Source: an uncultured Gemmatimonadota bacterium | GTDB taxonomy: Bacteria > Gemmatimonadota > Gemmatimonadetes > Longimicrobiales > Gaopeijiaceae | DNA: 10,279 nt | Direction of reading: 5' to 3' | Assembly: GCA_938030915.1 (NCBI GenBank) | Contig: CALHIO010000140.1 | Location: forward strand, 1 to 10,279 | In this document: in pieces, positions 1 to 6,129 of the stretch | How positions within the stretch are numbered: position 1 is the first letter of the stretch | Layout of the letters: every line of letters begins with the position of its first letter | Program-made: the position numbers and the translations under genes | Notes under the pieces: model-generated | What the model was told of the DNA's origin: nothing | Database searches by the model: none | The model's input: the letters and a program-made list of their open reading frames with translations, nothing else

Positions 1-847
1 GATGATCGTCCTGTTGCCCGGCGTGCCTCGGGAACTTGAGGCCATCGTGTCCGGTGCACTGCGGCCGCACCTCAGCGCGATCCTTCCCGCCGGGACCCAT
101 CGAATCTGGCACCACGTGGTGCATACCACCGGGATTGCGGAGTCACAGCTCACCCCACGCATCGAAGAGCGTCTGGCTGCCGTGGAGCGCGCCGACAGAG
201 ACGACGTCGGTCTCGCCTATCTCCCGGACCTCTACGGGGTCGATCTGCGGCTCTCTGCGCGAGGAGGATCGATGGAAGATGCGATGACTCGCATCGAACC
301 ACTTCTCGCCGCGATCGAGGACGTGGTTGCCCCCTATCGGTTCGAGTCCGCGACGGGTGATCTGGCCGAAGCCGTCAACCGGGAGTTACGCGCTCGTGGA
401 ATGACGATCGCGACGGCCGAAAGCTGCACGGGAGGACTGATCGCCAAACGCATCACCGATCTCGCAGGCTCCTCGGAGATCTTCGTGGGGGGTGTCGTCG
501 CCTACTCGAACGAGGTGAAGGTCGAGCACGTCGGTGTTCGGGCGAAGGATATCGAGAGGCACGGCGCGGTCTCCGAGACGGTTGCCCGGCAGCTCGCCGA
601 GGGGATTGCTCATCGGCTGGGCGCAGACGTGGGCATCGGGATCACGGGGATTGCGGGTCCGGGTGGAGGCAGTGAAGAAAAACCTGTTGGAACCGTATGG
701 ATCGGGAGTTGCGTAAGGGGAGACGTCCGATCGTTCGTGGGCCGCTACTCGGGAGATCGGTACGCGGTCCGGGCACGCGCTGGACAGGCCGCTCTGGCGG
801 ACGTGTATCGCCGCCTGCTGGATCTTCCGGAAGGGATGAACCCCTGA
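1..847 (+). CDS. cinA: CinA family protein (nicotinamide-nucleotide amidohydrolase), 5'-truncated by window edge
   Basis: CinA/PncC proteins hydrolyse nicotinamide mononucleotide to nicotinic acid mononucleotide in pyridine-nucleotide salvage. Full-length CinA also has an N-terminal MogA/MoeA-like (COG1058) domain. The visible 281 residues open with the LPGVPRE motif that ends the MogA-like domain, so this is the long two-domain form. About 130 N-terminal residues should lie left of the window; the ATG at position 2 is probably an internal methionine. A middle linker region follows, then the complete C-terminal amidohydrolase domain from about residue 120. That domain shows AESCTGG (139-145, with the presumed catalytic Ser141), GGVVAYSNEVK (163-173), GAVSE (188-192) and TGIAGPGGGSEEKPVGTVW (215-233). 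The reading frame is intact to the TGA. It lies 52 nt upstream of grpE on the same strand. Family identity is near certain; the truncation is only due to the window boundary. Confidence 0.95.
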   Translation, partial: MIVLLPGVPRELEAIVSGALRPHLSAILPAGTHRIWHHVVHTTGIAESQLTPRIEERLAAVERADRDDVGLAYLPDLYGVDLRLSARGGSMEDAMTRIEPLLAAIEDVVAPYRFESATGDLAEAVNRELRARGMTIATAESCTGGLIAKRITDLAGSSEIFVGGVVAYSNEVKVEHVGVRAKDIERHGAVSETVARQLAEGIAHRLGADVGIGITGIAGPGGGSEEKPVGTVWIGSCVRGDVRSFVGRYSGDRYAVRARAGQAALADVYRRLLDLPEGMNP

Positions 848-859
848 CCGGCCCTGTTG

Positions 860-868
860 TATCTTTCG
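860..868 (+). promoter_or_regulatory. Candidate -10 element upstream of grpE
   Basis: TATCTTTCG lies in the 52-nt gap between cinA and grpE, with the hexamer TATCTT ending 34 nt before the grpE ATG. It fits the TAnnnT core of a housekeeping -10 box. The same TAwCTTwCG pattern occurs at a similar distance before the cysteine desulfurase gene on the other strand. I see no convincing -35 box and no CIRCE-type heat-shock inverted repeat. Read-through from cinA is also possible, so this is tentative. Confidence 0.3.
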
Positions 869-899
869 AGTCGCTGAACCCGCGACCCATGGTCAGAGA

Positions 900-1538
900 A
901 TGACGGACGCGCAGATCGAAAACGAGCACGATGAGACGGCAGAATCGGACGGACAGGGTGCCGACCCGACCCCGGAGTCGGTGAACGCCGCCGGTACCGA
1001 TGAGGGCCCCGTGGACGGCATCGCCGATCCTCCCTCCGAGGCGGGACGATCTGCGGTGGGACGAGACCCGACGGGGGAGTCGACGGAACTGGGCACCCTC
1101 CGTGACGAATTCGATGCTCTCCACGACCGTCACCTTCGGCTGGTGGCCGAGTTCAACAATTTCCGCCGCCGTTCCGAGCAGGAGCGTCTGAGCGCCTGGG
1201 CGCGAGCTCAGGCCGACCTCGTCGGGAAGTTCCTGGACGTGCTCGATGACCTGCAACGGGTCGCTGAGCTCGACCTATCCAATGCGACGGTCGAGGCGAT
1301 CATGGAGGGGATCGACCTGGTCGAACGGAAGTTCGTTCGCACGCTCGAGGACTCCGGCGCGGAGACGATCGATCCGTTGGGCGAAGCGTTCGATCCCGAG
1401 CGCATGGAAGCGATGATGCGCGTGCCCGCCGAGGCCGACGAGCAGGTCGACGAGGTCGCTCAGGTCTTCCAGAAGGGGTATTCGCTCAAGGGAATTCTCG
1501 TGCGCCCCGCACGGGTCAGCGTCTTCACGCAGGGCTGA
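900..1538 (+). CDS. grpE: GrpE, nucleotide exchange factor for DnaK
   Basis: GrpE is the cytoplasmic homodimeric factor that releases ADP from DnaK in the DnaK-DnaJ-GrpE folding cycle. The 212-residue protein begins with about 60 acidic, Gly/Ala/Pro-containing residues that look disordered. A long dimerisation helix follows (about 62-125, including [17 protein letters not shown] at 80-96 and [11 protein letters not shown] at 111-121). The C-terminal beta domain contains FDPERMEAM (164-172), QKGYSLKG (191-198) and the family signature VRPARVSV (201-208). Length is normal for the family. No strong Shine-Dalgarno stands before the ATG (only a weak AGAGA). An upstream ATG at 889 opens a four-codon frame (M-V-R-E) whose TGA overlaps this start. 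The dnaJ gene begins 7 nt after the stop, indicating co-transcription. Confidence 0.95.
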   Translation: MTDAQIENEHDETAESDGQGADPTPESVNAAGTDEGPVDGIADPPSEAGRSAVGRDPTGESTELGTLRDEFDALHDRHLRLVAEFNNFRRRSEQERLSAWARAQADLVGKFLDVLDDLQRVAELDLSNATVEAIMEGIDLVERKFVRTLEDSGAETIDPLGEAFDPERMEAMMRVPAEADEQVDEVAQVFQKGYSLKGILVRPARVSVFTQG

Positions 1539-1545
1539 AACGTCG

Positions 1546-2700
1546 ATGGCGGCAGCGGCGAAGGCGAAGGACTTCTACAGGATCCTCGGCGTCCCGGAGA
1601 AGGCGGACGGCGACGAGATCAAGAAGGCCTATCGCAAGCTGGCGAAGAAGTACCACCCCGACGCGAATCAGGGCGACGAGACGGCTGCGGAGCGCTTCAA
1701 GGAGGTCGGTGAGGCGTACTCCGTGCTCAGCGATCCTCAGAAGCGGAAGCAGTACGATCAAATGCGGAAGCTCGGATCCTTCGGGTTCGGTCCGCGGCCA
1801 GGTGGCGGAAGGCCTCCGGGAGGCCCCGGCGGAGACCCGGGCTTCTCCTTCGACGATTTTCAAGGCGGCTTCGGCAACATCTCCGACCTCTTCTCCTCGC
1901 TCTTTGACTTGGGGAAGAGAGGGCCGGATGGTGCTCCGTCCTCGGGATCGGTTAGTCAGACGGCGAGGTCGCCGCGCAGGAAGGGAGAGAACGTCGAGTA
2001 CGTCGTCGAAATTCCGTTCCTGACTGCAGCGAAGGGTGGGAAGATCTCGGTCGATGTGGCGATCACGGAAGACTGTGCGACGTGTGGTGGTGACGGCGCG
2101 AGGCCCGGGACGTCGGTCAAGCGGTGTGAAGAGTGCAAGGGCACCGGAAACATCTCCTTCGGCCAGGGTGGATTCGCGGTGAAGCGACCGTGCCCGGCGT
2201 GCTTTGGTCGCGGTAAGCTGCCCGAGACGCCGTGCAGCTCGTGCTCTGGCCGCGGAGCGGTGCGCCAGCAGCGAAAGATCTCTCTGAATGTTCGACCCGG
2301 GGTCGAGACGGGCACGAAGGTGCGCCTGTCGGGGCAGGGTGAACGGGGGCGCGCCGGCGGCCCGCCCGGGGACCTGATCATCACGTATAAGGTGAAGCCG
2401 CACCGATTCTTCACGCGGGACGGTCTCGACGTGCATGTCAGCGTTCCGATCAACATCGTTCAGGCGACGCTCGGTTCGAAGATCAAGGTGCGCACGATCT
2501 CCGGGAAGCGTGTCGTACTTACGATTCCCGAGGGGACGCAGTCCGGGACGAGATTCCGAATCCGGAAGCAGGGTATCGAGAAGGGGGACCGCATCGGCGA
2601 CCAGTTCGTCGAGGTGGTCGTGTCGGTGCCCGACAAACTCTCCGACGAAGATCGAAAGGCGATGGAGGAGTTCGCGGAGGCGAGCGGCCTCAAGCACTAG
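1546..2700 (+). CDS. dnaJ: Chaperone protein DnaJ (type I Hsp40)
   Basis: DnaJ binds unfolded clients and stimulates the DnaK ATPase in the cytoplasm. All four domains of a type I Hsp40 are visible in the 384 residues. The J domain spans about 9-74, with the essential HPD at 37-39. A Gly/Phe-rich segment spans about 77-124 and ends in a [14 protein letters not shown] stretch. The zinc-finger domain has four CxxCxGxG repeats, with Cys pairs at 177/180, 194/197, 216/219 and 230/233, all intact. The two-part C-terminal client-binding domain follows ([15 protein letters not shown] at 252-266, [11 protein letters not shown] at 300-310). A basic, Ser-rich linker (about 124-147) separates the G/F region from the beta domain and is its most individual part. 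It is co-transcribed with grpE. No dnaK is seen nearby. Confidence 0.97.
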   Translation: MAAAAKAKDFYRILGVPEKADGDEIKKAYRKLAKKYHPDANQGDETAAERFKEVGEAYSVLSDPQKRKQYDQMRKLGSFGFGPRPGGGRPPGGPGGDPGFSFDDFQGGFGNISDLFSSLFDLGKRGPDGAPSSGSVSQTARSPRRKGENVEYVVEIPFLTAAKGGKISVDVAITEDCATCGGDGARPGTSVKRCEECKGTGNISFGQGGFAVKRPCPACFGRGKLPETPCSSCSGRGAVRQQRKISLNVRPGVETGTKVRLSGQGERGRAGGPPGDLIITYKVKPHRFFTRDGLDVHVSVPINIVQATLGSKIKVRTISGKRVVLTIPEGTQSGTRFRIRKQGIEKGDRIGDQFVEVVVSVPDKLSDEDRKAMEEFAEASGLKH

Positions 2701-2724
2701 CAGCGACCGCGGGCGAGCGCTGTT
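2699..2724 (+). terminator. Weak hairpin at the dnaJ end (possible terminator)
   Basis: The arms 2699-2705 (AGCAGCG) and 2718-2724 (CGCTGTT) can pair over 7 bp including one G-U pair, with a 12-nt GC-rich loop. The downstream bases (TCTC) continue a short T-rich run. It starts inside the dnaJ stop codon and sits in the 44-nt gap between the convergent dnaJ and mnmA genes. The T tract is short and the loop large, so it is only a weak candidate. I found no matching terminator for the opposite strand. Confidence 0.25.
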
Positions 2725-2744
2725 TCTCGACGTGGCCTCGGAGC

Positions 2745-3809
2745 TTACGCGATTCGACCACCACCGAGTACGCGGTCTCCATCGAACAGCACTGCGGACT
2801 GCCCGGGTGTGATGGCCGGCTGGGCATTGCCCAGCTCGAGCCGCAGCTCGGCGCCGACGTCACCCACGGTGGCGGGCACGGCGGGTGCCCGGTACCGCAG
2901 CTGGACGCGGACGTCGTCCCCCGTGGTCGGGGGTGTCGTGAGCCAGTTCAGCTCGCGGACGGTGACTGCTGCGCCGAGGAGCTCGTCCCGGGTGCCGACC
3001 ACCACTTCCTTGGTGTCCGGTCGGACCTCGAGGACGAACATCGGCTCGGCGAACCCTCCGCCCAGGCCTCGCCGCTGACCGACGGTGAAACCGGCGAATC
3101 CGGCGTGCTCTCCGACGACTGTCCCGTTCGACCGGACGATCGTGCCCGGCTCCAGGGCGGGGTGAACGGGCCCCAGACGTTTGCGCAGGAGATCCCTGTA
3201 ATCACCTGTTGGGACGAAGCAGATCTCCTGCGACTCCGGCTTGTCCGCGGTCGTGAGCTCGAGCGCTCTCGCCTGCTCTCGGACCTCGGTCTTGGTCAGC
3301 TCTCCGACCGGGAAGAGAAGCCGTGGCAGCATCTCGGGCGGCAGGCCCCACAGGAAGTACGATTGATCCTTGCCGTCGTCGAGGCCGCGGAGCAGCGTGG
3401 TCCCCCCCGAGCCGTGTTCGACGCGCACGTAGTGACCTGTCGCGATCCGATCACATCCAAGCGCTTCGCCCCTGGCGAGCAGGTCCCGGAACTTCGTGTT
3501 GGAGTTACAGCGTACGCATGGATTGGGCGTACGACCGCGGGCGTATTCCGCCACGAAGTCATCGATGACATCGCGCGTGAAGTCTTCCTCGACGTCAAAG
3601 ACGTAGTGAGGAATACCCAGCGTCGACGCCACGCGCTTCGCGTCCATGATCCCGTCCAGGCCACAGCACGTCTTGCCGTGTGCCGGGATGTCGGAGTAGC
3701 AGAACGTCTTCATCGTGACGCCGATCACCTCGTGGCCCGCGTCGACCAGGAGCGCGGCGGCGACGGAAGAATCCACGCCCCCCGACATCGCGACGAGTAC
3801 GCGGCTCAT
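2745..3809 (-). CDS. mnmA: tRNA-specific 2-thiouridylase MnmA
   Basis: MnmA adenylates and then thiolates U34 in the anticodon of tRNAs for Lys, Glu and Gln, using persulfide sulfur from a cysteine desulfurase. The 354 residues show the PP-loop ATP motif SGGVDSS (9-15), NPCVRCN (96-102, with nucleophilic Cys101), ATGHYVR (123-129), DQSYFLWGL (148-156), ESQEICF (192-198, with persulfide-carrying Cys197) and the C-terminal FTVGQRRGLG (241-250). The start at 3809 is preferred because its ATG overlaps the TGA of the upstream desulfurase gene (ATGA), a GAAGAG stretch precedes it, and MSRVLVAMSGGVDSS matches the usual short N terminus. An in-frame ATG at 3830 would add seven residues. Extra cysteines at 37, 48, 49 and 98 are noteworthy. 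Function is highly certain. Confidence 0.96.
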   Translation of the reverse strand: MSRVLVAMSGGVDSSVAAALLVDAGHEVIGVTMKTFCYSDIPAHGKTCCGLDGIMDAKRVASTLGIPHYVFDVEEDFTRDVIDDFVAEYARGRTPNPCVRCNSNTKFRDLLARGEALGCDRIATGHYVRVEHGSGGTTLLRGLDDGKDQSYFLWGLPPEMLPRLLFPVGELTKTEVREQARALELTTADKPESQEICFVPTGDYRDLLRKRLGPVHPALEPGTIVRSNGTVVGEHAGFAGFTVGQRRGLGGGFAEPMFVLEVRPDTKEVVVGTRDELLGAAVTVRELNWLTTPPTTGDDVRVQLRYRAPAVPATVGDVGAELRLELGNAQPAITPGQSAVLFDGDRVLGGGRIA

Positions 3810-4957
3810 GGGCTCTTCATCCGGTTCCATACCTCCGCGACGACCTCCGCGCCGCGGTCGACCTCGTCCTCCGTCGAGGCGCGACCCACCGAGAGACGGA
3901 CCGTAGCGAACGGGTCATCCGAGCCGTAGAGCGCCGAGATCACATGGCTTGCGGCGGCAGCCCCAGTGTGGCACGCGGACCCGCCGGACGCCGCGACCCC
4001 TTCCAGATCGAGTGCCATGAGGAAATCAGCCCCGTTCCGGATGCCGGGTAGACCGAGGCTGAGCACGTGAGGCGCGCGCGGGGCGTCGCCACAGTTCAGT
4101 CGGAGCCCCGGGATCGCATCGAGGAGTCGGCCCTGAAGCCGGTCTCGCAGGGCGGCCATGCGCGGCCCGGACGCTTCCAGGTCGCGGACTGCGAGGTGGA
4201 TCGCTTCGGCGAGGCCGACCGCTCCGGCGACGTCTTCCGTGCCGGGACGCAGCGCTCGCTCCTGACCGCCTCCGAAGATCAGCGGCTCGATCTCGATTCC
4301 GTCGCGAACGAAAAGTACCCCGCACCCACGCGGTCCCCCGAGCTTGTGGCCGGTCGCAGTCAGGAGGTCGACCTCGACCTCACCGACGTCGATCGGGACC
4401 TTTCCCACGCCTTGAGATGCATCGGTATGCACGACCGTGCACGACGTCCGGGCCCACGACACCACCTCGTCCATGGGCAAGAGGAGGCCGGTCTCGTTGT
4501 TGGCCCACATGACGGAAGCGAGGGAGGGCCGCGCGTCCAGCTGGTCGGAGACGCGATCCAGACCGAGGTTGCCGTCCGGGCTCACCGGGATCAGGCGCAA
4601 CTCGGTCTCGCCGCGGCCTTCGAGCCACCCTGCGGGCTCGAGAACCGCGCTGTGTTCGATCGCCGACGCGAGAAGAACCGGCGTCGCGCCCTCACGGGCG
4701 AGCGCCCGGACCCCACCGATGATGGCGAGGTTGTCGGACTCCGTGCCACCCCGAACGAAGCGGATCTCGGACGGGCGGGCGCCGATCGCCGAGGCGAGCC
4801 GGGCTCGTGCGTGCTCGAGTGCCGCCGAGGCTTCCTGGCCCCACCGATGCGCGCTCGACGGATTCCCGAACCGGGCCGTCAAATACGGCTCCATGGCGGC
4901 GATGACATCGTCCCGGACGGGCGTCGTCGCTGCGTGATCGAGATATACGGAGGACAT
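3806..4957 (-). CDS. Cysteine desulfurase (NifS/IscS/YrvO family)
   Basis: This PLP-dependent enzyme converts L-cysteine to alanine and passes the sulfur on as an enzyme persulfide. The 383-residue protein shows the N-terminal YLDHAATTPV (5-14), NPSSAH (32-37), GGTESDN (70-76) and NNETG (153-157). It also has the PLP-binding lysine in ATGHKLGGPRG (Lys205), RPGTEDVAG (237-245) and the mobile active-site loop with catalytic Cys329 in GGSACHTG (325-332). Start 4957 is chosen because it gives the standard family N terminus. The longer in-frame ATG at 5065 would run through the promoter region and into the divergent gene. Its stop overlaps the mnmA start by 4 nt, an arrangement like Bacillus subtilis yrvO-mnmA, where the desulfurase feeds MnmA directly. 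A dedicated tRNA-thiolation role is therefore inferred; a general Fe-S role cannot be excluded. Confidence 0.94.
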   Translation of the reverse strand: MSSVYLDHAATTPVRDDVIAAMEPYLTARFGNPSSAHRWGQEASAALEHARARLASAIGARPSEIRFVRGGTESDNLAIIGGVRALAREGATPVLLASAIEHSAVLEPAGWLEGRGETELRLIPVSPDGNLGLDRVSDQLDARPSLASVMWANNETGLLLPMDEVVSWARTSCTVVHTDASQGVGKVPIDVGEVEVDLLTATGHKLGGPRGCGVLFVRDGIEIEPLIFGGGQERALRPGTEDVAGAVGLAEAIHLAVRDLEASGPRMAALRDRLQGRLLDAIPGLRLNCGDAPRAPHVLSLGLPGIRNGADFLMALDLEGVAASGGSACHTGAAAASHVISALYGSDDPFATVRLSVGRASTEDEVDRGAEVVAEVWNRMKSP

Positions 4958-4986
4958 GCTGAAGCGCTGATTTGCCTGGAGTGGAG

Positions 4987-5009
4987 CGACCCGTAAGTTA
5001 ATCGGGTCG
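4987..5009. repeat. Inverted repeat in divergent promoter region (possible operator)
   Basis: CGACCCG (4987-4993) and CGGGTCG (5003-5009) form perfect 7-bp arms around a 9-nt AT-rich centre that holds the candidate -10 elements of both divergent genes. A transcript starting at either candidate promoter would not contain the whole hairpin, and no T tract follows. A DNA-level regulator site is therefore more plausible than a terminator. It does not resemble the IscR or CIRCE consensus as I know them. It could be chance in GC-rich DNA. Confidence 0.4.
4992..5000 (-). promoter_or_regulatory. Candidate -10 element for the desulfurase-mnmA operon
   Basis: On the minus strand this reads TAACTTACG. 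The hexamer TAACTT ends 37 nt before the desulfurase ATG. It is the most AT-rich spot in the 89-nt divergent gap and shares the TAwCTTwCG pattern with the element before grpE. No recognisable -35 box lies upstream. Plus-strand TAAGTT (4994-4999) could serve the divergent HIRAN gene, so the two promoters may overlap. Confidence 0.35.
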
Positions 5010-5037
5010 GGCCGAGCGCCCACTACGTGACCCGCGC

Positions 5038-5041
5038 GGAG
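5038..5041 (+). promoter_or_regulatory. Ribosome binding site of the HIRAN gene
   Basis: GGAG stands 5 nt before the ATG at 5047. The codon directly before that ATG, in frame, is TAG, so 5047 is the first possible ATG start. This Shine-Dalgarno supports translation of the small gene and chooses its frame over the overlapping open frame that begins at 5027. Confidence 0.55.
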
Positions 5042-5046
5042 TGTAG

Positions 5047-5388
5047 ATGCCGCGATCGTCCCCACCGTTTCCAGACGGCCAACCCGCGAACTTCAGGGCG
5101 ACTGTGCACGGGACCGTGTTCGCGGGACGGGATCGACATATCGACAGTCTTCACGACGGAGATGTCGTGCGACTCGTGGCCGACCCCCCGGTTCAGGAAG
5201 ATCCAGAGGTCTGGGTTCACACCGCGGCCGGCGAGCCGATCGGCCACCTGCCGCCGGATGTGTGCTGGTGGCTGTGGCCGTGGATGTCGAGCGGAGGCGT
5301 CGCGACCGCGATCACGCTTCGCGTTCGGGGGTCCGAGGTGCCGTCGTGGCGCCGGCTGCTGCTCGAGGTCTCCTGCGTGATTCCGTAA
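5047..5388 (+). CDS. Small stand-alone HIRAN-domain protein
   Basis: The 113-residue protein fits the HIRAN domain pattern over about 18-108. It has a beta-strand opening TVHGTVFAGR (19-28), then the LxxGDxVxLxxDPP segment (35-48), the EDPEVWV strand (51-57), and G-E-P-I-G-H-L-P (62-69), which matches the family's conserved G-x-x-IG-x-L/I-P core. The usual N-x-x-D-x-N-A-I/V segment is degenerate here. A Trp-rich stretch (CWWLWPW, 73-79) follows where the family has a helix. There is no signal peptide, membrane segment or further domain. In eukaryotic HLTF the HIRAN domain binds 3' single-stranded DNA ends; small bacterial HIRAN proteins are mostly uncharacterised. It diverges from the desulfurase gene and converges on bshB1 with 3 nt between stops. 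The domain call is a pattern match by eye, and the cellular role is unknown. Confidence 0.75.
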   Translation: MPRSSPPFPDGQPANFRATVHGTVFAGRDRHIDSLHDGDVVRLVADPPVQEDPEVWVHTAAGEPIGHLPPDVCWWLWPWMSSGGVATAITLRVRGSEVPSWRRLLLEVSCVIP

Positions 5389-5391
5389 GCG

Positions 5392-6126
5392 TCAGAAGGT
5401 CGACACGCCGAGCTCCGAGAGCTCATCGACTTCCATCGTTTCGTCGAGCCGGTACGGCTCACCGTAGCGAACCCGGATCAGTGAGCCGTAGTGCGCCGTT
5501 TTCGCTCGAATCTGCGCGATGAGATCACGGCCTCCTCCGGGGAAGACCTCCCCAGCCTGAACGGCACCGTCGAACTGCGACGCGTACGCCGAGATCGCGT
5601 CCAGCTTTCGGTCCATCTGCTCCGTGATATCGACCACGAAATCCGGGGGTTCGGCGTCCTCCCGGAACGCTGTGGCGTAGACGAGCTTGTGTGGTCGGAA
5701 CGGCTCTCCGGGGATGTCCAGTTTGCGCAGCGCCGAAAGGAAGCATGCGTCGCGGACGAGCTCCGAGGCGATCCGATGGTCCCGATGGCGTCCGACGGTC
5801 CAGTGCGTGATGACCACGCGAGGCCGGAAGGCCCGGATCAGGGCCGCGACTACGAGCCGCGATTCGTGATCGTTCTGAAGGTTCGAGTCGGGAAGCTCAG
5901 CACAGGCGCGGATCGCGAGCCCCAGTTGTACGCCGGCGTTCGCGGCCTCTCGGGCGCGGGTCTCCACGGAACCGGAGCTGCCCATCTCCCCAGCGGTCAG
6001 GTCTATGACTCCGACGCGCTTCCCGCGCGAGGCGCTCTTGACGAGCGTGCCCCCACAAAGGAGCTCGGCATCGTCCGGATGAGCCATGATGGCGAGGAGA
6101 TCGAGTGGCGAGTCCAGTTCGGCCAT
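5392..6126 (-). CDS. bshB1: BshB1-type N-acetylglucosaminyl-malate deacetylase (LmbE/PIG-L family)
   Basis: BshB1 removes the acetyl group from GlcNAc-malate, the second step of bacillithiol synthesis in the cytoplasm, between BshA and BshC. The 244-residue protein is of normal length and carries the family's zinc site. AHPDD spans 15-19 (ligands His16 and Asp19, presumed base Asp18) and HRDH spans 114-117 (His117 ligand, His114 near the transition state). BshB1-specific flavour comes from the opening LDLLAIMAHPDDAELLCGG, DLTAGEMGSSG (42-52), RPHKLVYA (144-151), FVVDITEQMDRK (163-174) and AYASQFDG (180-187). It starts 3 nt after the stop of the second permease gene, so it is the last gene of the efflux operon. 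A related LmbE deacetylase acting on another N-acetylglucosaminyl compound is the main alternative. Confidence 0.88.
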   Translation of the reverse strand: MAELDSPLDLLAIMAHPDDAELLCGGTLVKSASRGKRVGVIDLTAGEMGSSGSVETRAREAANAGVQLGLAIRACAELPDSNLQNDHESRLVVAALIRAFRPRVVITHWTVGRHRDHRIASELVRDACFLSALRKLDIPGEPFRPHKLVYATAFREDAEPPDFVVDITEQMDRKLDAISAYASQFDGAVQAGEVFPGGGRDLIAQIRAKTAHYGSLIRVRYGEPYRLDETMEVDELSELGVSTF

Positions 6127-6129
6127 GAA

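Noticed and set aside
1525..2697. A 390-codon minus-strand open frame opposite dnaJ.
   Set aside because: It lies fully antisense to a textbook DnaJ, its Arg/Leu-rich translation matches no family I know, and long antisense frames are expected in GC-rich genes.
3105..3929. A 274-codon plus-strand frame opposite mnmA.
   Set aside because: It is antisense to conserved catalytic motifs of MnmA and has no plausible protein features.
4067..4996. A 309-codon plus-strand open frame opposite the cysteine desulfurase gene.
   Set aside because: It is a shadow of a clear PLP enzyme, its translation is Arg/Asp-rich with no recognisable motif, and it crosses the promoter side of the true gene.
4958..5065. 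N-terminal extension of the cysteine desulfurase from the ATG at 5065.
   Set aside because: The extra 36 residues match no family sequence, run through the palindrome and candidate promoter, and overlap the divergent gene.
5027..5380. An alternative 117-codon plus-strand frame overlapping the HIRAN gene.
   Set aside because: Its translation is Arg/Cys-rich with no domain pattern, whereas the 5047 frame has a Shine-Dalgarno and a HIRAN-like sequence.
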